Shown: positions 33,862 through 43,410 of the stretch, one piece after another
Position numbering within the stretch: position 1 is the stretch's first letter
How the letters are laid out: the number at the start of each line of letters is the position of its first letter
Assembly: GCF_014640315.1 (NCBI RefSeq)
Contig: NZ_BMGS01000009.1
Location: 62,001 to 126,000 of the forward strand
Direction: 5' to 3'
Origin: Hymenobacter glacieicola
GTDB lineage: Bacteria > Bacteroidota > Bacteroidia > Cytophagales > Hymenobacteraceae
DNA: 64,000 nucleotides
Notes under the pieces: model-generated
The model's input: only the letters and a program-made list of their open reading frames with translations
Database searches by the model: none
Told to the model about the DNA's origin: nothing
Translations under genes and position numbers: made by a program

Positions 33862-33908
33862 TCTGGTCGAAATCCGGCCCCTCTTCTCACCCGCTTGCTA
33901 CTGCTTCT

Positions 33909-34469
33909 ATGAAGAAATTTTTCCTCCTCTCGGCTCTGCTGCTTGGTACGCTCGCTGCCTCGGCGCAGTACATGCCCGGTAAGCCGCGCAAAAAATATTC
34001 CTTCCCCAAAAAAGACGAGGAGAGCCCCTACGTGCTTAACGTCACTAAGAACACCGACGAGGATGCGGAGGTAGATGCCTGCGTAACCCGCGTAGCCTAC
34101 CGCCCCTACGCCGAGATGCTGACTGAAATCAATGAGCTCAAGCGCATGAACAACTGGGCCGATACTACCTATCAGCGTCGGTTTCAGCAGCTGCCGGCCG
34201 GTGGCCTACTCACCATCACCATGTACCGTCGGGGGGCCCAGAACGCTGATCCGGCCTATTTGAGTTTGGTTGCCAAAACCAAGGACGGCAAGGAAGTACT
34301 GAACCTGGCGGAGCTGCCCGCCGGTCAGGGCCGGTTCTGGAACCGCGACCTGTACATGAGCAAGCGCGCCGTGCCCTTCACCAAAACGGAGGCCCCGCAA
34401 GATGTTTTCCTCACAATCAACGACGCGAAAACCAAGCAGAACTTCGAGTACATCATCAAGGCCCAGTAA
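33909..34469 (+). CDS. Exported protein of unknown function
   Basis: This 186-residue protein has a signal peptide (MKKFFLLSALLLGTLAASAQ). The mature part is basic and Lys-rich at first (KPRKKYSFPKKDEE) and then mixed. It has no known motif. Its -7 element is at 33854 and its terminator at 34491, so it is a single-gene unit. Confidence 0.8.
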   Translation: MKKFFLLSALLLGTLAASAQYMPGKPRKKYSFPKKDEESPYVLNVTKNTDEDAEVDACVTRVAYRPYAEMLTEINELKRMNNWADTTYQRRFQQLPAGGLLTITMYRRGAQNADPAYLSLVAKTKDGKEVLNLAELPAGQGRFWNRDLYMSKRAVPFTKTEAPQDVFLTINDAKTKQNFEYIIKAQ

Positions 34470-34490
34470 CCAGTCGGGTTTCGGTCACAC

Positions 34491-34529
34491 CTAAAAAGCC
34501 TGCTCCGGCGTATGGAGCAGGCTTTTTAG
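34491..34529. terminator. Terminator between convergent genes
   Basis: A perfect 16-bp stem CTAAAAAGCCTGCTCC with a 7-base loop; A/T tracts on both sides. Confidence 0.85.
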
Positions 34530-34542
34530 TGAGCAGTACGCG

Positions 34543-35061
34543 TCACTGCTTTTTTCGTAACTGGGCCCACTGCACGGCCACGAGCGTTTTGGCATCTTCA
34601 AAGGAGGCGCGCCACAACTCTTCCGGGCGAAAAAATACGGGCTCAATCCGCTCATTTTCTTCGGCTAGTCCGCCCCCCTGCCCGGTTTGCTGGCTTACCT
34701 CCGCGTAAAAGACGGTGATGGCCTCGGCGCTGGTGCCGGGCGAAGGTAGCAGGCGGACAATCTGCTCCAGATAGTCTACGTCGTAGCCTAGCTCCTCGTG
34801 GATTTCCCGACGAATGGCGGCCGCTGGCTCCTCCTGCCCATCTACCATGCCGGCGGCTATTTCCACCAGTTCTTTTTCGGGCCCGACGCGGTACTGACGG
34901 GTAAGAATGTACTGGCGGGTTTGGGTGTTGTACACCAGGGCGGCCACGGCGGTGCCCGGCTCGAACCGCTCCCGCCGGAGCACGTTGTCGCCGTCCTGCA
35001 CCTGAAGCAGGCTCAGCTTGTAATGGCCGTCGTAAGCAATTTTCCGGTCGGTAATGTGCAT
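34543..35061 (-). CDS. NUDIX hydrolase
   Basis: From ATG 35061 (MHITDRKIAYDGHYKL) the protein has 172 residues. The Nudix box GMVDGQEEPAAAIRREIHEELGY is complete (in order: G, E, REIHEEL, G). The length and N-terminus resemble ADP-ribose/GDP-mannose pyrophosphatases. The longer in-frame start at 35208 adds a non-conserved Arg/Ser-rich prefix. It is likely a cytoplasmic pyrophosphohydrolase. Substrate unknown. Confidence 0.92.
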   Translation of the reverse strand: MHITDRKIAYDGHYKLSLLQVQDGDNVLRRERFEPGTAVAALVYNTQTRQYILTRQYRVGPEKELVEIAAGMVDGQEEPAAAIRREIHEELGYDVDYLEQIVRLLPSPGTSAEAITVFYAEVSQQTGQGGGLAEENERIEPVFFRPEELWRASFEDAKTLVAVQWAQLRKKQ

Positions 35062-35290
35062 CGTGCGCAAGGAAGTTTCTGAATGGATAGCTGAAAAGTA
35101 AACGGTTTTACCCGCGCCTGGTGTTACCGGACTAGTAGAGCGCCTTGCTGAGCCCCGGCAACTACTTCCGGCCTTATTGGCCGCTCCTTTTACGCTCTGC
35201 ACGCGCATCCGTATAAAAACCCGACCTTTGCGGGCTCATTATCTCCCGTGCCATTTTCGCTGCCCGCGGGCAGCCGCTTTTTTTTCTTTG

Positions 35291-36700
35291 ATGTCATTCG
35301 ACGAACTAAACCTAATTGACCCCATCCTGGGCGCTTTGCGCGAGGAAGGGTACACTACCCCTACCCCTATTCAGCAGCAGGCTATTCCGCAGGTGCTGGA
35401 AGGCCACGATCTGCTGGGCATCGCCCAAACTGGTACCGGCAAAACGGCCGCGTTTACCGTTCCTATTCTTCAGATCCTGCACCAAACGGCCCAGGTGGAG
35501 CGCCACGCGCCCGGCCGGATCCGCTGCCTGGTGCTTACTCCTACCCGGGAGCTGGCCATCCAGATTGGGGAAAGCTTTGCGGCGTACGGCCGTCATTTGC
35601 CCAAGCTGCGCTCTACCGTTGTGTTTGGCGGCGTGGGCCAGCACCCGCAGGTACAGGCCCTGAAGCGGGGCGTGGAGGTACTCATTGCTACCCCCGGCCG
35701 CCTGCTGGACCTGATGAACCAGGGCTTCATCGACCTGCGCAACGTTGAAATATTTGTACTGGATGAGGCGGACCGCATGCTCGACATGGGCTTTATCCAT
35801 GACATCAAGCGTATCCTGCCCAAGCTACCCACCCGGCGCCAGACCCTGTTCTTCTCGGCTACCATGCCCGGTCAGATTCAGGAGCTGGCCAACAGCATCT
35901 TGCGGCCCAACCCGGTGAAGGTGACGGTTACGCCCGTTTCCAGCACGGCCGATACGGTAACCCAAGCCGTGTACATGGTCGAGAAAAACGACAAGCCCGC
36001 CCTGCTTGAGCACGTGCTGTCGGACAAGAACATTCGTCGGGTGCTGGTCTTTACTCGCACCAAGCACGGCGCCGACAAGGTAGTACGCACCCTAGCCAAA
36101 GCCGAAATTCCGGCCGAAGCCATCCACGGCAACAAGTCGCAGAACCACCGCCAGCGGGCCCTGAGCAACTTTAAGGCCGGCACCACCCGCGTGCTGGTTG
36201 CCACCGACATTGCGGCCCGCGGCATTGATGTGGACGAGCTGACCCACGTTATCAACTACGAAATTCCGAACGAGCCGGAAACCTACGTGCACCGCATCGG
36301 CCGCACCGGCCGCGCCGGAGCCGACGGCACGGCCCTGTCGTTCTGCGACGACGAGGAGCGCGCCTACCTGCAGGATATTCAGAAGCTGATCCGCCGGCAG
36401 GTGCCGGTGGTGCAGTCGCACCCCTACACTTCCAGCCAGGTAGCGCCCGTTCCGCTTTCCGGTGGTCCGGCCATTAAGCGCCCCAAAGGTCCGGCGGGCC
36501 GGCCACCCCGCGCCCCCCAAGCGGGTGGCCAGAACCGCGCCGAAGGCGGTGGGCGGCCGCCGCAGGGCCGCGGCGGCGAGCAGCGCCCCCGGGGCGCAAA
36601 CCACGCCGCAGCTCCGCGCCCCGAGGGCACGGCCAGTGCTGGTGGTTCCGGCCGGAGCGGGCAGCGCCGCTTCCGGGGCAATGGCGGCGGCAGCCGCTAA
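35291..36700 (+). CDS. DEAD-box RNA helicase (RhlE-like)
   Basis: This 469-residue protein contains helicase motifs in order: TPTPIQQQAIP (Q motif), AQTGTGKT (I), PTREL (Ia), TPGR (Ib), DEAD (II), SAT (III), ATDIAARGIDV (V) and HRIGRTGRAG (VI). The C-terminal ~90 residues are a low-complexity Gly/Arg/Pro tail with RGG-like motifs for RNA binding. Start ATG 35291 (MSFDELNLIDPILGAL) fits the family. Likely role: RNA remodelling during ribosome assembly or cold adaptation. Another DEAD-box helicase of a different subgroup lies at the right end of the window. Confidence 0.95.
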   Translation: MSFDELNLIDPILGALREEGYTTPTPIQQQAIPQVLEGHDLLGIAQTGTGKTAAFTVPILQILHQTAQVERHAPGRIRCLVLTPTRELAIQIGESFAAYGRHLPKLRSTVVFGGVGQHPQVQALKRGVEVLIATPGRLLDLMNQGFIDLRNVEIFVLDEADRMLDMGFIHDIKRILPKLPTRRQTLFFSATMPGQIQELANSILRPNPVKVTVTPVSSTADTVTQAVYMVEKNDKPALLEHVLSDKNIRRVLVFTRTKHGADKVVRTLAKAEIPAEAIHGNKSQNHRQRALSNFKAGTTRVLVATDIAARGIDVDELTHVINYEIPNEPETYVHRIGRTGRAGADGTALSFCDDEERAYLQDIQKLIRRQVPVVQSHPYTSSQVAPVPLSGGPAIKRPKGPAGRPPRAPQAGGQNRAEGGGRPPQGRGGEQRPRGANHAAAPRPEGTASAGGSGRSGQRRFRGNGGGSR

Positions 36701-36753
36701 GCTAGGCGCTAACACCGCCGCAGGACCCACAACGCTACGCTAGACGAACCTTT

Positions 36754-36797
36754 CCCGTCTGCAACGTCAGGCTTAGCCGCCTGGCGTTGCAGACGGG
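36754..36797 (+). terminator. Terminator of the DEAD-box helicase gene
   Basis: A perfect 13-bp stem CCCGTCTGCAACG with an inner stem, followed by a T-rich stretch. Confidence 0.75.
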
Positions 36798-36905
36798 TTT
36801 GTTTTGCGGGCAGCATTGTAAGGCCAGCCGGCTAAACAAAATGACGTAGTAGCAACTTATCAGGCAGCTAATGGCTTCTTCTAGGGACACTCTCACTGTT
36901 TTGTT

Positions 36906-37382
36906 ATGGCTCATCGCACTCTTCCCGTCATTCAGGCTTTGCGTGATACGGCGCAGCGCCTAGCTGCCCAGGCTCCTTACCAGTGGGGCCACATGGGTAG
37001 CTGTAACTGCGGCCATCTGGCCCAAACCATTACCAAGCTTACCAAAGGTGAAATTCACGCCCGGGCCATGCAGCGCTACGGCGACTGGGAGCGGCAGCTC
37101 ATTGACTACTGCCCAACCAGCGGGCTGCCCATCGACACCACCATTGATGAAATGCTGACCCTCGGATTTAGCCGCCAGGATTTGACGCACTTAGAGCGGC
37201 TGTCAGATTCAGCTATTCTGTCGGCCATTCCGTTTGAGCGGCGCAACGCCATGCGCCACAATCAGCGCGACGATGTGGTGCTTTATCTACGTACCTGGGC
37301 CGACCTACTGGAAAACGAGTTGCTGGCAGACATTAAGCTGCCAGAGCTAGCGCCGGCTCGTTCGGCAGTAGCCGCTAACTGA
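36906..37382 (+). CDS. Cytoplasmic protein of unknown function
   Basis: This 158-residue protein has no signal peptide or membrane helix. It contains WGHMGSCNCGHLAQTIT, where the two Cys and two His could bind metal, and a later segment DLTHLERLSDSAIL. It is not assigned to a known family by me. It has its own terminator. Confidence 0.7.
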   Translation: MAHRTLPVIQALRDTAQRLAAQAPYQWGHMGSCNCGHLAQTITKLTKGEIHARAMQRYGDWERQLIDYCPTSGLPIDTTIDEMLTLGFSRQDLTHLERLSDSAILSAIPFERRNAMRHNQRDDVVLYLRTWADLLENELLADIKLPELAPARSAVAAN

Positions 37383-37408
37383 CAACGCGCCCAGTTATTG
37401 TCACACGC

Positions 37409-37442
37409 AAAAAGCCCCGCTGACGGATCAGCGGGGCTTTTT
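37409..37442 (+). terminator. Terminator of the gene at 36906
   Basis: A perfect 15-bp stem AAAAAGCCCCGCTGA with a 4-base loop and a T run. Confidence 0.85.
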
Positions 37443-37532
37443 TTATGGCAGGAGGTTACCCGGGAGCAGGCAGGCACTGCTCTGAGCGCCTAGACCTAAG
37501 TACGCACTCGGGTGCTCAGGCAGTACGCGGGG

Positions 37533-37703
37533 CTAGTAGTTAACGTCGCTGCGCTGGGCCTCGCGGTATTGCTCGGTCCGGTGGCTGCGCTTATAGGCAG
37601 CATCCGCGTTTGGATCTTTCTCCGCATCGGGAGCTTGCGAGCAGGACGACAGGAACAGCGAAGCGCAGGCAGCGAACAAGAAGGGCAGACGGAAATTTTT
37701 CAT
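37533..37703 (-). CDS. Small lipoprotein
   Basis: This gene encodes 56 residues. It begins MKNFRLPFLFAACASLFLSS and has a lipobox LSSC with the acylated Cys at residue 21. The mature part is short, polar and charged (CSQAPDAEKDPNADAAYKRS and onward), ending in SDVNY. It has clear start, stop and export signals although very short. Similar small lipoproteins are common in Bacteroidota; function unknown. Confidence 0.7.
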   Translation of the reverse strand: MKNFRLPFLFAACASLFLSSCSQAPDAEKDPNADAAYKRSHRTEQYREAQRSDVNY

Positions 37704-38444
37704 GTCTCAAAGGTAAGCACCGGCCCGAAAACGGACAAGTACCTTTCAAGCCCTCTTGACTCGGCAGGGACTGGCAACGCTACCCATCTACTTCGTAACA
37801 TAAGTAGCTATTACAAACCTATCGGCAGCGAAGTAAAGAGGTTGGTCACAAGAGTTACAAATGTATTCACGGTAGCCCGAGTCTATCAGCAAATACTAAG
37901 CAGTAACTGCCAACAAAAAATTGTAAACCCTTTTTCTGTGGTCAGCTACCTCGCTACTTAGCAGGGTAACTCTAGGCATTGTTGAGACCGGAGAGTAACA
38001 CCAGAGGATCTAATTCTATTAGCGCGACAAGTCTAAGCTCGGTTTAAACTTTTCGGGGTTAGAGGTTATGCAAGATATTTAGCATTCAATTCGGGTAACC
38101 AGGCCTATTAGCAACCCGTGTATAGACAAATTAATATTATAACTATATCACTAATTTTAATACCCATAAACTAAATACCATGTCTTTAGCTTATGGTTTA
38201 CTATTGAACATACATACATCTGAAAAACAGTCACTTATAAATCATTATATACAAATCTTAATAATACGTTTAGCAGCATACGCCGTATGACTATACCAGT
38301 CCAATTTGGCACCTCTTTTGGCAAACTATCCGAGGGTTAGCTAACTATGTTTTCGTGCCGGCTAGCGGCGGCTACAGGGCACTGACAAATTGCATCCCGC
38401 TTAGTTCGCTCTCCACGTTTTTATACTACCGAGGTGCTACGGGT
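37704..38444. other. AT-rich gene-free region
   Basis: About 740 bases with no supported gene. Two minus-strand -7-like matches occur (TAGGTTTG at 37814-37821 and TACATTTG at 37858-37865) that could serve the small lipoprotein. The stretch from about 38100 to 38290 is particularly AT-rich. Confidence 0.5.
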
Positions 38445-39020
38445 CTATTGCGTTGGTGATTCTGGCTGGAAATCCGCGAAGGTGCCGTCATGATAGAATA
38501 TGACAATGCGACGGATACTTTTTCCGGTCCCAGCAGGGCTGGGTGTTACCTCGCTAGTGGGGGGAATGTTAAGTGCGGCGGCCGATGGTTTGGACTGTAC
38601 ACTAGGGGTTGTAAGGACCTTAAGGGGCTGCGTGGGTGGTAGTGGAGTTGCTGGCTCAGGGTTGTCGGCAATAGGCGTACTTGCTACGGGCGCGCTGGCA
38701 GCCAGATTTATTGCCACTGTAGCCTCTTCTGGGTGCTGGACGGCTACTACCTCGGGCTGGGGCCGAATGGCCTTGATACGGGGCGCTTCTGGGGCCGGAG
38801 TGGGGGCAAGCGCAGTCATAGGCCCCGCACCACTCAATAACCAAGGCAACGACAAGTCAGGGAAGGCCACAATAATCTTCTGCACTACCTCCAGACTGGG
38901 TTTATTACGGCCACTCAGGATGTGGCTCACAATAGGACGAGAAACCCCTATAGTGTCGGCAAGCTGAGTGGGCGTTAACTGCCGAGCAGACAGTAACTCC
39001 CGGATTCGTTGTTCTATCAT
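38445..39020 (-). CDS. XRE-family HTH regulator with Pro/Ala-rich linker
   Basis: From ATG 39020 (191 residues; a TTG at 39032 is an alternative) the N-terminal ~60 residues form an XRE/HTH_3 domain (LTPTQLADTIGVSRPIVSHI). A long Pro/Ala/Thr-rich, probably disordered linker follows, and then a short C-terminal block (RRIVIFYHDGTFADF). It probably represses or activates nearby genes or its own. It is flanked on both sides by long non-coding AT-rich DNA. Confidence 0.88.
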   Translation of the reverse strand: MIEQRIRELLSARQLTPTQLADTIGVSRPIVSHILSGRNKPSLEVVQKIIVAFPDLSLPWLLSGAGPMTALAPTPAPEAPRIKAIRPQPEVVAVQHPEEATVAINLAASAPVASTPIADNPEPATPLPPTQPLKVLTTPSVQSKPSAAALNIPPTSEVTPSPAGTGKSIRRIVIFYHDGTFADFQPESPTQ

Positions 39021-39041
39021 GTGCGGATTCAAGATGGTTTA

Positions 39042-39049
39042 CAAATGTA
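39042..39049 (-). promoter_or_regulatory. -7 element of the XRE regulator
   Basis: Minus-strand TACATTTG fits TAnnTTTG, 21 bases before the ATG at 39020. A second match, TACTTTTG, lies at 39092-39099. Confidence 0.45.
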
Positions 39050-39428
39050 CTACCCTTAAAGCTTGGATACACCGCCCTTGTTAGTTCAACACAAAAGTAA
39101 ATCACATAAGCACTATCGTTATAAATGTTAATTCAACCATTCTACCCACACGCCTTATAACATTTGTTATTGCACTTGTTATTTGTCTTCACTTCTAACT
39201 CCCGATTGGTGTTGTTAATCCACCTAGCGTAAGTGCTCTTCGTCTTGGGGTGCGACTATGGCCGCATGCAGTTTCTCTTAGGTAGCTTCAGTAGTTTAGT
39301 AGGTAGTTGTTTACCAGAAGTCCTCTAAGCGCATAATGCATCATCCCTCCCTAGCCTAGCTCCACTGTGTAATCGACCTACTACTTGAGCAGCATCTCCC
39401 CAGCTGAACTCAAGACTTGTTCTAACGC

Positions 39429-39467
39429 ACGCGGGCCGTGCCATCAGGAAGATGACACGGCCCGCGT
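39429..39467 (-). terminator. Terminator of the L,D-transpeptidase gene
   Basis: A perfect 12-bp GC-rich stem ACGCGGGCCGTG with a 15-base loop, about 55 bases downstream of the gene. Confidence 0.75.
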
Positions 39468-39520
39468 GGTTTTATTTTGTAGTGACTCGCTTACACTACC
39501 TCTGCCCTAACTCAACTAAG

Positions 39521-41281
39521 CTAATCGAAATACTCCTTGGCCAGAGCCTTATCATGCCCATAGATATCGTCGCGGAAATGCACCTTACCGTCTTCATCAA
39601 CCCAGGTAGTGAAGTAGACCAGATACACCGGCAGCTTCTCAGGAAGGGTGACGTATTTCTCCCGTCGGTTGGCAATGGTATCCATGATGGCCGTCCGGTC
39701 CCAACCGGGCTTATCGCGGAGTAGATATTCGGCCAGCTTGATGGGCTCAGCTACCCGCACGCACCCGTGGCTGAACCCGCGCTTGGTCTGGCTGAACAGC
39801 TCGTCGTGGGGAGTATCGTGCAAGTAAATATCCTGGGAGTTGGGGAAGATAAACTTCACATCCCCCAGGTCGTTCTTCGGGCCGGGACGGCGGCGCAGGG
39901 TGTACTTCCAGGTCTTCTCCGTAAGGTTACTCCAGTCAATGTTGCTGGGGTCAACGGGCGTGGCCTTGGCCCCCCATCCTTTCACCACCTCCATGTCGAG
40001 GCGGTTGAGAGTACCGTGCGGATCCGAGGCCAACTTATAACGCAGCTCTTTATCGATGATACTGTAGGGCACGTTCCAGTAAGGTGCCAGCACTACGAAC
40101 TCCATCTTGTCGCTGAAGACCGGCGTAGCGTTCAACGTTTTGCCTACAATAACGGGCATATTGAACACCTCTTTGCCTTCTTCCACCACGTGCAAGGTGT
40201 ACTCAGGGATGTTCACCAGCAGGTAATTGGGCTCAAACTTTTTAGGAATCCAGCGCCACCGCTCCATGTTCAACATGATCTGATCGATGCGCTGGGACAC
40301 GGGAATGTTGAGTAGGCGCAAGGTTTCCCCAGCCACAATGCCATCCGCTTTCAAGCCATTCTGTTGCTGGAATTCCTTTACGGCCGCCACCAACTCGGGA
40401 CTGTATACTTGAGCTACCGGAGCAGCTCCGGCGGCGGGCGCACCCGGTTTATTAGCTACGGCAACTGCTGGCGTGGCGGCCGGAGCCGGGGCAGCAGCTT
40501 GGCCCAGCAGACGGGCGCTCAGGGCCGCTACGGCCGGCGACGAAGCGCCAGGCGTCAGGCGGGTACCGGCCGGGATGGTGGGCCAACCCCCATTGCGCTG
40601 TATCTCCCGGTAGTCAGCCAGCGCCTTTTTAAGCCGGTCATACTCCGGGTGCAAGGGCTCAAAATCGTAGTAGCCGTAGATGCTTTCCCGCTCCCGAAGA
40701 ATGGTCATCAGGGCCTTATGCAGCTTGATTTTATTGCGCTTTACCTTCCAGTCGATGGCCTTCACGGAGCGCGGGTCAACCGTACCCCGGTAAAAGTCAG
40801 AGGCATAGTTGAAGTAAGTACCCGATAAGGCTACATCAATTTCTTTTTCCAGGGCATTGCGTTTCGTCGAATCGGACTGGGCCGCTTCCAGACTGGCAAA
40901 GAGCTTGTCGAAGTCCTTGGTATTGTAGTCTTTAGGGTCAAGGCCTTCGTCGGCGGCTTTGTTGATTACGGAAATCAGCGTTTTCGCCTGGGGTACGATT
41001 TCATGGTTTCGGAACCAGCCAAGGCGGAAATTCCGCTCCCGGTAGAACTTCTTTGCCCACTCAATCTGATCCTTGAATTTGGGCTCGGCCGCCATGTACT
41101 TTACGATGTACACGCTGTCGAGCGTAGGCTGGGCGCCGCCCGCCTTGGTCAGGCCAGCGGGTAGCGCCTCCCGCAGCTGGGCTTTCTGGTCCTGGCTGCA
41201 CGACACGGTAGACGTGAGCAGCAGCAGGCCCAGCAGCCAACAGCAAACGGTATAAAAAAAGGGACGATGCGTTACGTTCAT
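39521..41281 (-). CDS. L,D-transpeptidase (YkuD family) lipoprotein-like protein
   Basis: From ATG 41281 the protein has 586 residues. An N-terminal signal segment (VCCWLLGLLLLTSTVSCSQ) ends near a possible lipobox with a non-standard -3 residue. A scaffold domain (~residues 60-270), an Ala/Pro-rich linker, a peptidoglycan-binding domain (VAAVKEFQQQNGLKADGIV) and the C-terminal YkuD catalytic domain follow. The catalytic motif is SHGCVRV with Cys507. It probably makes 3-3 crosslinks in peptidoglycan or attaches proteins to it. The domain order fits the LdtD/YcbB-like group. Confidence 0.93.
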   Translation of the reverse strand: MNVTHRPFFYTVCCWLLGLLLLTSTVSCSQDQKAQLREALPAGLTKAGGAQPTLDSVYIVKYMAAEPKFKDQIEWAKKFYRERNFRLGWFRNHEIVPQAKTLISVINKAADEGLDPKDYNTKDFDKLFASLEAAQSDSTKRNALEKEIDVALSGTYFNYASDFYRGTVDPRSVKAIDWKVKRNKIKLHKALMTILRERESIYGYYDFEPLHPEYDRLKKALADYREIQRNGGWPTIPAGTRLTPGASSPAVAALSARLLGQAAAPAPAATPAVAVANKPGAPAAGAAPVAQVYSPELVAAVKEFQQQNGLKADGIVAGETLRLLNIPVSQRIDQIMLNMERWRWIPKKFEPNYLLVNIPEYTLHVVEEGKEVFNMPVIVGKTLNATPVFSDKMEFVVLAPYWNVPYSIIDKELRYKLASDPHGTLNRLDMEVVKGWGAKATPVDPSNIDWSNLTEKTWKYTLRRRPGPKNDLGDVKFIFPNSQDIYLHDTPHDELFSQTKRGFSHGCVRVAEPIKLAEYLLRDKPGWDRTAIMDTIANRREKYVTLPEKLPVYLVYFTTWVDEDGKVHFRDDIYGHDKALAKEYFD

Positions 41282-41595
41282 GCGAATGGTCAAGAGAAAA
41301 AAGAACAGCACTGAAACATATTTCGCGCCAAGTCCGGCAGAAATTTGATTCAGGACGTTGTACTGGATTCGGTAGGGTTGAGTTGTCGAATCCATCATTC
41401 TCCTGCTGCTGCAAGTTAACGCATTTAGCCTGACTCCCGCGCACTGCAAAACGTAGAAATAACGGGCTCCTTCCCTATTTCATGCTTAACGCAGCGCGCG
41501 GCCGGCGGCGCCGGTTTGCGCGGGCGGCTTGCCGTTTTGGCTACCTTCGTCTACTTCTTCCGCACTACCTTCCGGGATAGTACCACCTACTCTCT
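41282..41595. other. Divergent intergenic region
   Basis: Between the L,D-transpeptidase and M1 aminopeptidase genes. It holds a -7-like TACCTTCG at 41542-41549, 46 bases before the aminopeptidase ATG, and a minus-strand TATGTTTC-like element for the opposite gene. No gene. Confidence 0.45.
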
Positions 41596-43410
41596 ATGCC
41601 TACCTCCTTTCCTACTACCGCCTTCGTTCCTGATCCGCACAGCTACGCTCGCCCCGCGGAAGTCAGCGTGCATCACTTGGCGCTTGCCTTAACCGTAGAC
41701 TTTGCTTCCCGCACGCTGGCCGGCACGGCTACCTGGCAGCTTAGCAACCACCACGGCGCAACGGAGCTGGTGCTGGATGCGCGCGCCCTGCTGATTGAAG
41801 CCGTGTTGCTAGACGGCCCCACTGGCCCGCCGGCTGCCTTTACGCTCGGACCGGAGGACGCCGTGCTGGGGCAGGCCCTGCGCATTGCCATTGCCCCGGG
41901 CACGGCCGCCGTTAGCATCCGCTACCGCACCACGCCCGCGGCCGCGGCTCTGCAGTGGCTGAAGCCAGAGCAAACCGCCGGCCGCCAGCAGCCCTTCCTT
42001 TTCACCCAGTCCCAGGCCATCTTGGCCCGCACCTGGATTCCGTGCCAGGACTCGCCGGGAGTACGCTTCACCTACGAAGCGCAGGTGCGAGTACCAGCCC
42101 ACCTGCTCGCCCTGATGAGCGCCGAGAACCCGCAACAGCGCAGTGCCAGCGGGGAGTACACCTTCCGCATAAGCCAGCCGATTCCGGCCTACCTCATGGC
42201 CTTGGCCGTGGGCGACGTGGAGTTTCAGGCGTTGAGTCCACGGACGGGCGTGTACGCCGAACCCGCTACCCTGCCCGGAGCCGCCGAGGAGTTTGCCGAG
42301 CTGGAAAATATGGTAGCCGCGGCCGAGGACCTGTACGGACCCTACCGCTGGGACCGGTATGATCTGCTGGTGCTGCCCCCCTCCTTCCCGTTCGGTGGCA
42401 TGGAGAATCCGCGGCTAACATTTGTTACCCCCACCATTCTGGCCGGCGACCGAAGCCTGACCAGCCTGGTGGCCCACGAACTGGCCCACTCCTGGAGCGG
42501 CAACCTGGTGACCAATGCCACCTGGAACGACTTCTGGCTGAACGAGGGTTTCACCGTGTACTTTGAGCGGCGCATCATGGAGAAGCTCTACGGCCGCCCC
42601 TACGCCGACATGCTACAGGTGCTTGGGCACTCGGCCCTGCTCCACACCGTGCAGGAGTTGGGCGCCACCAGCCCCGACACCCATCTGCACCTAAACCTAC
42701 AAGGCCGGGACCCCGACGAAGGGCTCAATGAAATTGCCTACGAAAAAGGCGACTACCTCCTGCTCACCCTCGAACACCTGGTAGGCCGCGAAACCCTGGA
42801 CACTTTCATCAAAGACTACTTTGCCCGCCATAGCTTCCGCAGCATGGATACGGCTTCCTTCGTGCGCTACCTGCGGCAGGAGCTGCTCGACCAACACCCG
42901 GGGATGGAGGAGCAACTTCAGCTGGCGGCCTGGATCAACGGCCCGGGCATTCCGGCGGGGGCCCCACCCGTTTCGGCCAGCCGCTTCGAGGCCGTAGATG
43001 CGGCGCTCCGCCAGTGGCAAACCGGCACGCCCGCTTCGGCCCTCACTACCGCTGCCTGGACCAGCCACGAATGGGTGCACTTCCTGCACGGGCTACCTTC
43101 AGAGCTAACGGCGGAACAGTTAATCGAATTGGATGCAGCGTTTGAGTTTACGCATTCGGGCAATTCGGAAATTCTGGCGGCTTGGTTTCCCCTGACCATT
43201 GCGGGCGGATACGCTCCGGCGGAGGCTGCCCTGCACCAGTTCCTGACGCGGGTGGGCCGGCGTAAGTTTCTGGTGCCGCTGTACCGGGCGCTACTAGCCA
43301 CCCCCGGCGGCGCTGAACGGGCCCGCCGCATTTACGCCGAAGCGCGCGGCAACTACCACGCCGTGGCTACCAGTACGTTTGACGCCTTACTGGGCAAGCC
43401 GGCCGAGTAA
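41596..43410 (+). CDS. M1-family metallo-aminopeptidase (leukotriene A4 hydrolase-like)
   Basis: This 604-residue cytoplasmic zinc aminopeptidase has the exopeptidase motif GGMEN (residues 267-271), the zinc site HELAHSWSGN (from 294) and the third ligand in NEGFTVYFE (Glu317). The C-terminal helical domain and total length match the LTA4H-type subgroup rather than the larger PepN type. It removes N-terminal residues from peptides; whether it also has epoxide hydrolase activity is not visible. It fits a peptide-using lifestyle with the POT, M28 and S46 genes in the window. Confidence 0.95.
   Translation: MPTSFPTTAFVPDPHSYARPAEVSVHHLALALTVDFASRTLAGTATWQLSNHHGATELVLDARALLIEAVLLDGPTGPPAAFTLGPEDAVLGQALRIAIAPGTAAVSIRYRTTPAAAALQWLKPEQTAGRQQPFLFTQSQAILARTWIPCQDSPGVRFTYEAQVRVPAHLLALMSAENPQQRSASGEYTFRISQPIPAYLMALAVGDVEFQALSPRTGVYAEPATLPGAAEEFAELENMVAAAEDLYGPYRWDRYDLLVLPPSFPFGGMENPRLTFVTPTILAGDRSLTSLVAHELAHSWSGNLVTNATWNDFWLNEGFTVYFERRIMEKLYGRPYADMLQVLGHSALLHTVQELGATSPDTHLHLNLQGRDPDEGLNEIAYEKGDYLLLTLEHLVGRETLDTFIKDYFARHSFRSMDTASFVRYLRQELLDQHPGMEEQLQLAAWINGPGIPAGAPPVSASRFEAVDAALRQWQTGTPASALTTAAWTSHEWVHFLHGLPSELTAEQLIELDAAFEFTHSGNSEILAAWFPLTIAGGYAPAEAALHQFLTRVGRRKFLVPLYRALLATPGGAERARRIYAEARGNYHAVATSTFDALLGKPAE

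Larger units (their letters stand above)
33156..33908. other. Long AT-rich intergenic region
   Basis: No supported gene in about 750 bases. Short frames here lack starts, conservation signs or typical codon use. It contains the palindrome TTGGTAATTACCAA (33504-33517) and the -7 element for the next plus-strand gene (33854-33861). Confidence 0.5.
39021..39520. other. Gene-free region upstream of the XRE gene and downstream of the L,D-transpeptidase gene
   Basis: Contains minus-strand -7 candidates for the XRE gene and the terminator at 39429-39467. Nothing else is supported. Confidence 0.5.

Noticed and set aside
37512..37961. Plus-strand frame over the AT-rich region
   Set aside because: It is antisense to the small lipoprotein gene, and its translation shows no typical composition.
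38179..38289. 36-codon AT-rich frame (MSLAYGLLLN...)
   Set aside because: No ribosome site, promoter or typical composition; expected by chance in such AT-rich DNA.
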